DNA from: Oceanobacillus indicireducens
GTDB lineage: Bacteria; Bacillota; Bacilli; Bacillales; Amphibacillaceae
DNA: 47,345 bases
Direction: 5' to 3'
NCBI RefSeq assembly: GCF_014647195.1
Contig: NZ_BMOS01000003.1
Location: 81,057 to 128,401 of the forward strand
The notes under the pieces were generated by a model. It was not told the origin of the DNA, searched no databases, and saw only the letters and a list, made by a program, of their open reading frames with translations. The position numbers were made by a program, and so were the translations under genes. Shown here piece after piece: positions 42,466 through 47,345 of the stretch. Each line of letters opens with the position of its first letter. Within the stretch, counting starts at the first letter, position 1.

Positions 42466-42515
42466 TAAAATGGAACTCATTCAGTGGGCGGGATTACAGA
42501 CCGTTAATACGTAAT
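42466..42515. repeat. 150-bp repeat, internally deleted copy C
   Basis: It begins like the left end (GAACTCATTCAGTGGG) and passes directly into the right end (ATTACAGACCGTTAATACGT). It keeps only about 50 of 150 bp. The junction falls at GTGGG, which occurs in both the left hairpin and the right AGGTGGGGG block, so deletion between short direct repeats explains it. It abuts copy B in tandem. Confidence 0.85.
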
Positions 42516-42536
42516 AAACTACTCTTTATGATAATA

Positions 42537-42568
42537 GAAGCTAATCAGTACACTCTCCTGATTAGCTC
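42537..42568 (-). terminator. Possible terminator of the hydroxyacid dehydrogenase gene
   Basis: On the minus strand AGCTAATCAG pairs with CTGATTAGCT around a nine-base loop. Only a short T-rich stretch (TTCTATTATC) follows, so termination may be partial. It lies close to the stop codon at 42578. Confidence 0.6.
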
Positions 42569-42577
42569 CCTCACCAA

Positions 42578-43555
42578 CTAATCATTTACAATATTAATTG
42601 CCTTACCTTCCAAAAACTTCTCCAGATTATCTGCGGCAATATTCAATAATCGTTCTCGTGCCTCCAAGCTTGCCCAAGCGATATGTGGAGTGATAATACA
42701 ATTTTTTGCTTCGAGTAATGGATTATCAGCACTAATCGGTTCTTTTGAAACAACATCAAGTCCTGCCCCGCCAACTTTTCCATTATTTAAAGCGTCCGCT
42801 AAGTCTCGCTCATTAATCAAGCCGCCTCTTGCCGTATTAATAATGAGGACACTGTCTTTCATTTTGCCGATTGTTTCTTTATTAATGAGACCTTTATTCT
42901 CTTCCGTTAATGGACTATGCAGCATGATGACATCTGCTTCCTTATACAGTTCATCAAGGGGCGCATAACGGATGTTGTCCGTATGGGGCACTTTCTCTTT
43001 TGTACGGTTATAGGCAAGGATTTTCATTCCGAACGCTTCTCCTATCCGGGACGTTACTTGACCAATTCTTCCGTATCCGATAATGCCCATTGTTTTCCCG
43101 GAAAGTTCCATGATCGGATGATTCCAGAAACAAAAATCCTCTTGGTTTGTCCAATCCCCCCTTTTCACTGCATCACTATGTTCTCCCGTAAAGTGACAGA
43201 GTTCGAGCAAGAGTGCAAAGGCTGCTTGGGCAACCGTATCTGTTCCATAGTCCGGAATATTCGTCACCGTGATGTTTCTTTCTTTTGCCGCTTCCACGTC
43301 CACGACATTAAATCCTGTCGCAAGAACTCCAATATATTTAAGCTTCGGAAGTTCAGTAAGAATCTCCTTCGTTAGCGGTGTTTTATTCGTTAAAATAATT
43401 TCCGCATCCTTCGCTCTTTCAATGATGAGAGCTGCTTCGTCCGCACTGAATGTAGTCCGATCATAAATTTTGAAATCTGCTAATCTTTCAAGCGGTGCCC
43501 AGTCGAGATCACCCGGATTTAATGTATATCCGTCTAGAATTACTGCTTTTGGCAT
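42578..43555 (-). CDS. D-2-hydroxyacid dehydrogenase (glycerate/hydroxypyruvate type)
   Basis: A 325-residue NAD(P)-dependent oxidoreductase of the D-isomer 2-hydroxyacid dehydrogenase family. The N-terminal half is the substrate domain with LKYIGVLATGFNVVDVEAAK. The Rossmann motif GIIGYGRIGQVTSRIGEAF lies at about residue 150, the catalytic Arg is in INTARGGLINERDL, and the catalytic His is in NCIITPHIAWASLEARERLL. The HIAW form is common in glycerate dehydrogenase/hydroxypyruvate reductase relatives. I start at the ATG at 43555, with AAGGGGG 6 nt upstream; an upstream in-frame extension lacks homology. It lies 70 nt after trpA on the same strand; cotranscription with trp is possible. Confidence 0.9.
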   Translation of the reverse strand: MPKAVILDGYTLNPGDLDWAPLERLADFKIYDRTTFSADEAALIIERAKDAEIILTNKTPLTKEILTELPKLKYIGVLATGFNVVDVEAAKERNITVTNIPDYGTDTVAQAAFALLLELCHFTGEHSDAVKRGDWTNQEDFCFWNHPIMELSGKTMGIIGYGRIGQVTSRIGEAFGMKILAYNRTKEKVPHTDNIRYAPLDELYKEADVIMLHSPLTEENKGLINKETIGKMKDSVLIINTARGGLINERDLADALNNGKVGGAGLDVVSKEPISADNPLLEAKNCIITPHIAWASLEARERLLNIAADNLEKFLEGKAINIVND

Positions 43556-43625
43556 ATGTATCCCCCTTGTTCCTATCTTATGAAAGATTATAGAGGGAAT
43601 AATCTGTAAAAACAAGCATGGATAA

Positions 43626-44411
43626 TCATACTTTGAGCGAACGACTCTCCGCTATTAACTGGCTGATTTCTGCTAAATTCCCTTCATGAAGAAGCTGAAC
43701 GACCTTACTGCCAACGATCACCCCGTCACCATATTCACTGAGCGCCCTTGCTTGTTCTCCTGTAGATACACCGAAGCCAGCAAGTACTGGAGTTTCCGTA
43801 TATGTCTTTAATTCTTGTAAAAATGTTGATACATACGCATCATGCTCTCTCCGTGCGCCAGTTGTACCGGTAACAGCAACTGCATAAAGAAAACCTTCTG
43901 TGCGCTTGGCAAGTTCCTGTAAGCGTTCTTGCGGACTCGTCATCGCAGCAAGCCTTACAAAAGCGATGTCCCTCCTACTTAAAGCTTCCGCAACGAGGCG
44001 CTCCTCCTCCATCGGCAAATCGGGAATAATCACCCCATCAACCCCAGCTTTTGCACACATTTTGGCAAACATTTCGACACCAAATGCGATAATTGGATTG
44101 ATATACGTCATGATGACGACAGGTATCGCCCGCTCTAATTTTGTCACCTCTAATATATCTAGAACTTTGGCAAGTGTTGTCCCGTTAGCTAAAGCTCGGC
44201 TGCCAGCCGCTTGGATTGTCGGACCATCCGCTACAGGGTCAGAAAATGGAATACCAAGTTCTATAACAGCCGCATCGTTTTCCTCGAAAAATTTTATTCT
44301 GTCCGGCAAAATATCCAAACCACCATCACCAGCCATAATGAATGGCGAGAAAATTTTTTCTCCTGCAGAAAGTCTTTCTTGCAATGCTTTTTCTAATTTT
44401 ACTTTGCCCAT
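43626..44411 (-). CDS. trpA: Tryptophan synthase alpha subunit
   Basis: A 261-residue TIM-barrel subunit that cleaves indole-3-glycerol phosphate to indole and glyceraldehyde 3-phosphate, channelling indole to TrpB. The catalytic Glu and Asp lie in AVIELGIPFSDPVADGPTIQ. GVDGVIIPDLPMEE and the phosphate-binding AGFGVSTGEQ are typical. It is last of the trp genes here, 30 nt after trpB, with a GGAGGAG-like site before the ATG. Usual length. Confidence 0.96.
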   Translation of the reverse strand: MGKVKLEKALQERLSAGEKIFSPFIMAGDGGLDILPDRIKFFEENDAAVIELGIPFSDPVADGPTIQAAGSRALANGTTLAKVLDILEVTKLERAIPVVIMTYINPIIAFGVEMFAKMCAKAGVDGVIIPDLPMEEERLVAEALSRRDIAFVRLAAMTSPQERLQELAKRTEGFLYAVAVTGTTGARREHDAYVSTFLQELKTYTETPVLAGFGVSTGEQARALSEYGDGVIVGSKVVQLLHEGNLAEISQLIAESRSLKV

Positions 44412-44441
44412 TTATTTCTCCTCCTTCACTTCAATAAATCC

Positions 44442-45614
44442 TTATTGTCTAAGGTCCTTATCTCCCCGGCCCGAAAGGCAGACAACAATTGTTTGGTCTT
44501 TAGACATTTCTCCGGCAACCTTCATTGCATGAGCTACTGCGTGCGAACTCTCTAAAGCCGGTATGATCCCTTCTTTCCGCGATAAAAGTTCGAAAGCCTC
44601 CAGTGCCTCTTTATCCGTTACAGATGTGTAATTTACCCGGTCGATACTTTGTAAATAGCTATGTTCCGGTCCGACGCCCGGATAATCTAGTCCTGCTGAA
44701 ATCGAAAAAGCTTCTTCTATTTGTCCATTTTCATCCTGTAATAGATGAGTCAATGTCCCGTGTAATACCCCGACTTTCCCCTTTGTTAAAGTTGCTGCGT
44801 GTTTATTCGTTTCTAGACCACTTCCACCAGCTTCGACCCCGATTAAAGAGACATCTTCCTCCTCAACAAAGGGATAAAACATTCCCATCGCATTACTGCC
44901 ACCACCGACACAGGCAATAATCTTTTCTGGAAGCTTTCCATCTTGTTCTAAGATTTGCCTTTTCGTTTCCTCACCGATCACCGCTTGAAAATCCCTGACA
45001 AGCATCGGAAATGGATGCGGACCAACGACAGAACCGATAATATAATGGGTATCTTCCACATGGTTCACCCAGTAACGGAGTGCTTCATTCACCGCATCTT
45101 TCAGTGTCCCGCTTCCGCCTTCAACACTTCTGACCTCGGCACCAAGCAGCTCCATCCGTTGTACATTCAGTGCTTGGCGACGAATATCTTCTTCCCCCAT
45201 GAAGACGATGCAATCAAGACCAAGCAGTGCACAAACTGTTGCAGTTGCTACCCCATGCTGACCAGCACCGGTTTCTGCCACCACTTTCCTTTTTCCCATC
45301 CTAACCGTAAGCAGAGCCTGCCCAATCGTGTTGTTGATCTTATGTGCGCCAGTATGATTAAGGTCTTCTCGCTTCAAATATATTTTCGCCCCACCCGCTT
45401 TATCTGTTAGCCGTTCCGCGAAATATAATGGGGTCTCTCTTCCAACATATTGCTTTAAATAGTAGTTCAATTCCCCAAGGAAGCTCTTATCTTGCTTTGC
45501 CGCTTCATACGCTTTTTCAAGTTCAAGAACTGCCGGCATTAATAATTCCGGGACGAATCTCCCGCCAAAATTGCCATACTTTCCACTTTGATCTGGTACG
45601 GTATATACACTCAT
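44442..45614 (-). CDS. trpB: Tryptophan synthase beta subunit
   Basis: A 390-residue PLP enzyme that joins indole and serine. The PLP lysine is in [17 protein letters not shown], the catalytic Glu in [12 protein letters not shown], the phosphate-cradle [10 protein letters not shown] and the C-terminal CLSGRGDKD are all present. N-terminal [13 protein letters not shown] is the TrpB1-type opening. It overlaps trpF by 4 nt (ATGA), so translation is coupled. It is full length with no defect. Confidence 0.97.
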   Translation of the reverse strand: MSVYTVPDQSGKYGNFGGRFVPELLMPAVLELEKAYEAAKQDKSFLGELNYYLKQYVGRETPLYFAERLTDKAGGAKIYLKREDLNHTGAHKINNTIGQALLTVRMGKRKVVAETGAGQHGVATATVCALLGLDCIVFMGEEDIRRQALNVQRMELLGAEVRSVEGGSGTLKDAVNEALRYWVNHVEDTHYIIGSVVGPHPFPMLVRDFQAVIGEETKRQILEQDGKLPEKIIACVGGGSNAMGMFYPFVEEEDVSLIGVEAGGSGLETNKHAATLTKGKVGVLHGTLTHLLQDENGQIEEAFSISAGLDYPGVGPEHSYLQSIDRVNYTSVTDKEALEAFELLSRKEGIIPALESSHAVAHAMKVAGEMSKDQTIVVCLSGRGDKDLRQ

Positions 45615-46225
45615 TTTTTATAAACCTCCCTATGTTTTGCCTGTTCGATAAATGCTTTCATTTTTTCTGGATCCTTCTTTCCTGCCGTCTCGACACCGCT
45701 TGAGACGTCAACTGCGAATGGATTCACTGCTTCCACTGCTTCCCGCACGTTTTCTGGATGAAGACCCCCTGCGAGAAGCAACCTTTCCCGGTCGATGCCT
45801 GATTCTTGCAGCAAGCTCCAGTCAAACGTCTTGCCGCTCCCACCACGATTGATGCTCGGTGTATCAATTAGAAAATAATCACATGGGTACGTGTGGACAT
45901 TTTCTAACCTTGTTTTTTCAGCGGGGAATGCTTTAATAACCTTTGCAGAAAGAGATTTTGCCACATCTGGCGGTTCTTCCCCGTGCAGTTGATGGAAATC
46001 AAGCCCAACTTTACTGGCAATTTGCTCCATCACAGCCGGTTCTTCATTAACAAAGACACCGACTGTTTGGACAGATGCCGGAAGCCGGCTTGCAATCGCT
46101 GCTGCTGCAACTGGCGTGATTTCCCGCTTACTTTTCGTAAAAACAAATCCGATTAAATCGGCTCCCGCCTCGGCCGCTGCTTGTGCCGCTTTCTCCGTTG
46201 TGATACCACAAATTTTAACGAACAT
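45611..46225 (-). CDS. trpF: Phosphoribosylanthranilate isomerase
   Basis: A 204-residue TIM-barrel enzyme that isomerises phosphoribosylanthranilate. The catalytic Cys is in [14 protein letters not shown], the catalytic Asp in [13 protein letters not shown], and [10 protein letters not shown] binds phosphate. It overlaps trpC by 11 nt at its start and trpB by 4 nt at its end. Length is normal. Confidence 0.96.
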   Translation of the reverse strand: MFVKICGITTEKAAQAAAEAGADLIGFVFTKSKREITPVAAAAIASRLPASVQTVGVFVNEEPAVMEQIASKVGLDFHQLHGEEPPDVAKSLSAKVIKAFPAEKTRLENVHTYPCDYFLIDTPSINRGGSGKTFDWSLLQESGIDRERLLLAGGLHPENVREAVEAVNPFAVDVSSGVETAGKKDPEKMKAFIEQAKHREVYKK

Positions 46226-47009
46226 GCAGCCTCTTCCCCTCTTTCAGTGGAACTTGTAGATCCGTAAATGTTCTTTGTAACTCTTCTGCTAGCATAAGTG
46301 TTTCTCCGACTAAAATTGCTTCCGCCCCAACGTCTCTCACCCGCTGCACATCTTCTTTTTCCCGCATACCACTTTCGCTAATAAGCAATGTGTCACGATC
46401 CGTAACAAGGGATGCAAGTTTTTCCGTTGTTGCTAAATCGACTTTAAAAGTTTTCAAGTTTCGGTTGTTTATTCCGATTATTTCAGGTTTTAAGTTTAAT
46501 GCCCGTTTCATTTCTTCCTCGTCATGTACTTCGACGAGCACTTCCAATTCAAGGGATGTTGCATAATCGTATAATTTCTTTAAATCCTCATCCGAGAGAG
46601 CTGCAACAATTAATAGAATGATTGTTGCTCCGGCAGCTCTCGCGTGATCGATCTGTAACGTATCGATCATAAAATCCTTACATAAAACAGGGACGTCGAC
46701 TGCTTCACGAACTGCCCGTAAGTCTTCTAATGAGCCATTAAAGAATTTCTCATCGGTCAGCACGGAGATAGCCGCCGCACCATTTTTTTCATACATTTTC
46801 GCTTGCTCGATTGGATCCACTTCAAGGTCAATTGCTCCTTTGGAAGGAGAAGCACGCTTAATTTCTGCAATAATATTCATACTTTCCGAGGCAGCAGCAC
46901 GCTCTTTAAAAGACGGGTTTGCTTTACCTACCGGCTCCATTAATTTCTTGTGAATCAGTTCTGTCAGTTCAATCCTTTTCTGCTTTAAAATGTTATCTAA
47001 AATAGTCAT
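46215..47009 (-). CDS. trpC: Indole-3-glycerol-phosphate synthase
   Basis: A 264-residue TIM-barrel enzyme for ring closure to indole-3-glycerol phosphate. Catalytic segments are IIAEIKRASPSKG, VLCKDFMIDTLQ, LVEVHDEEE and GINNRNLKTFKVD, with LLISESGM near the end. I start at the ATG at 47009, with GAGGTG 7 nt upstream. An in-frame GTG at 47024 overlaps trpD and is less likely. The trpD stop lies 11 nt upstream. Confidence 0.96.
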   Translation of the reverse strand: MTILDNILKQKRIELTELIHKKLMEPVGKANPSFKERAAASESMNIIAEIKRASPSKGAIDLEVDPIEQAKMYEKNGAAAISVLTDEKFFNGSLEDLRAVREAVDVPVLCKDFMIDTLQIDHARAAGATIILLIVAALSDEDLKKLYDYATSLELEVLVEVHDEEEMKRALNLKPEIIGINNRNLKTFKVDLATTEKLASLVTDRDTLLISESGMREKEDVQRVRDVGAEAILVGETLMLAEELQRTFTDLQVPLKEGKRLHVR

Positions 47010-47020
47010 TTCAATACACC

Positions 47021-47345
47021 TCACACAGGAATTTTTTCACTAAAGCTAACTAATCGTTCCAGTCGTTCTAATGCTGACCCGGATAAAATGCTCTCTCGGG
47101 CTAATTCAATCCCAGCTTGGATTGAATCCGTTTTTCTACTTGTATAAATGCCAATCCCTGCATTGAGAAGCACTGTGTCGAAGTAAGCACCAGGCTCACC
47201 CTTTAGAACGGACAAAAGAATTTCTGCATTACGCTTGGAGTCGCCTCCACGAATCGCTTCATTTGAATAGACTGGTAAGTCGACCTCTTCTAAAAAACAA
47301 CAATCAAGTTGTTCAAACCAGCTAAGGATGCCTCATCAAGTGAAC
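47021..47345 (-). pseudogene. trpD: Anthranilate phosphoribosyltransferase, 3' part, with an apparent frameshift
   Basis: The minus-strand frame ending at 47021 encodes the TrpD C-terminus: VDLPVYSNEAIRGGDSKRNA, then ILLSVLKGEPGAYFDTVLLN and LARESILSGSALERL. Upstream of about 47292 the TrpD homology continues in a different frame, SLDEASLAGLNNLIVVF, which then meets TAG (47290-47292) right after a run of six T. Between DEAS and IRGGD only about 25 residues remain where relatives have some ten more, so a deletion of about 3n+1 bases is likelier than a single-base error. The rest of the gene lies outside the window. If real, TrpD loses its C-terminal third. Confidence 0.7.

Larger units (their letters stand above)
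42225..42577. other. Intergenic region made mostly of repeats B and C
   Basis: About 350 bp between the M20D gene and the upstream dehydrogenase gene are occupied by copy B (42312-42465), the deleted copy C (42466-42515) and a hairpin at 42537-42568. The first 87 bases hold the M20D promoter region, in which I see no distinct box. Confidence 0.6.

Noticed and set aside
40839-42515. CRISPR array at the repeats near 41 and 42.3 kb
   Set aside because: There are only two full copies 1.5 kb apart with a gene between them, no regular spacers and no cas genes.
43900-44532. 210-codon plus-strand frame across trpA and the trpB end
   Set aside because: It is antisense to two well-identified genes. 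The composition is that of reverse-complement coding, with no start signals.

Overview
The window is chromosomal DNA from a low-GC Gram-positive spore-former-type bacterium, most likely a member of the Bacillaceae (Oceanobacillus/Virgibacillus-like). Signs are strong AGGAGG-type ribosome binding sites, a MetA of the acetyl-CoA type, a Gmad2 lipoprotein, a DUF4317 protein, a MoxR/VWA pair like B. subtilis YojN/YojO, a BCCT osmolyte carrier and a trp operon in the order D-C-F-B-A. Most genes lie on the minus strand. The window reads mainly as core and transport metabolism. I see no phage, CRISPR array, rRNA, tRNA or intact transposase.

Layout: 1-5.5 kb holds metA, a divergent Gmad2 lipoprotein, an EamA exporter, a metallo-beta-lactamase-fold hydrolase and a BCCT transporter. 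5.6-9.6 kb has an acetamidase/formamidase, a DUF4317 protein, a 66-residue membrane protein and succinate-semialdehyde dehydrogenase. 9.7-13.5 kb is a molybdenum cofactor operon, moaA-moeB-moeA-moaE. 14-18.6 kb carries a dicarboxylate/amino-acid symporter, a SEC-C protein, a decayed ALDH/ADH remnant locus and an SLC13 carrier. 18.8-21.8 kb is pflB-pflA for anaerobic pyruvate cleavage. 22-26 kb has a TctA-type permease with a small membrane partner, a DUF218 protein and an MFS exporter. 26-30 kb has the MoxR ATPase/VWA pair and an SCP2 protein. 30.3-33.3 kb has an XRE-DUF1232 regulator followed by two tandem SEDS (RodA/FtsW) genes. 33.4-40 kb is a five-gene oligopeptide ABC transporter operon ending in an M20 carboxypeptidase. 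40.4-43.6 kb has a small acidic-tailed protein, an M20D amidohydrolase and a D-2-hydroxyacid dehydrogenase. The right end is trpCFBA with the 3' part of trpD, whose reading frame appears broken.

Functional picture: anaerobic or fermentative capacity (pfl plus Moco synthesis), uptake of osmolytes, dicarboxylates, tricarboxylates and peptides, and methionine and tryptophan synthesis. Several enzymes feed scavenging: amidase, M20 hydrolases, SSADH.

The least ordinary content lies between the genes. (1) A family of GGGACA...GTCAGAG palindromes occurs six times at gene ends. (2) One of these is split by a 160-bp MITE-like element with 15-bp perfect terminal inverted repeats and a clean 7-9 bp target duplication. 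(3) A second, unrelated intergenic repeat family of about 150 bp has two full copies in direct orientation flanking the M20D amidohydrolase, one internally deleted copy and one copy cut by the window edge. (4) A 119-bp element with 12-bp inverted ends lies upstream of moaA. (5) There are several gene remnants (ALDH N-terminus, ADH C-terminus, an unknown frameshifted fragment). I found no convincing wholly new multi-gene system; the repeat families are the best leads.
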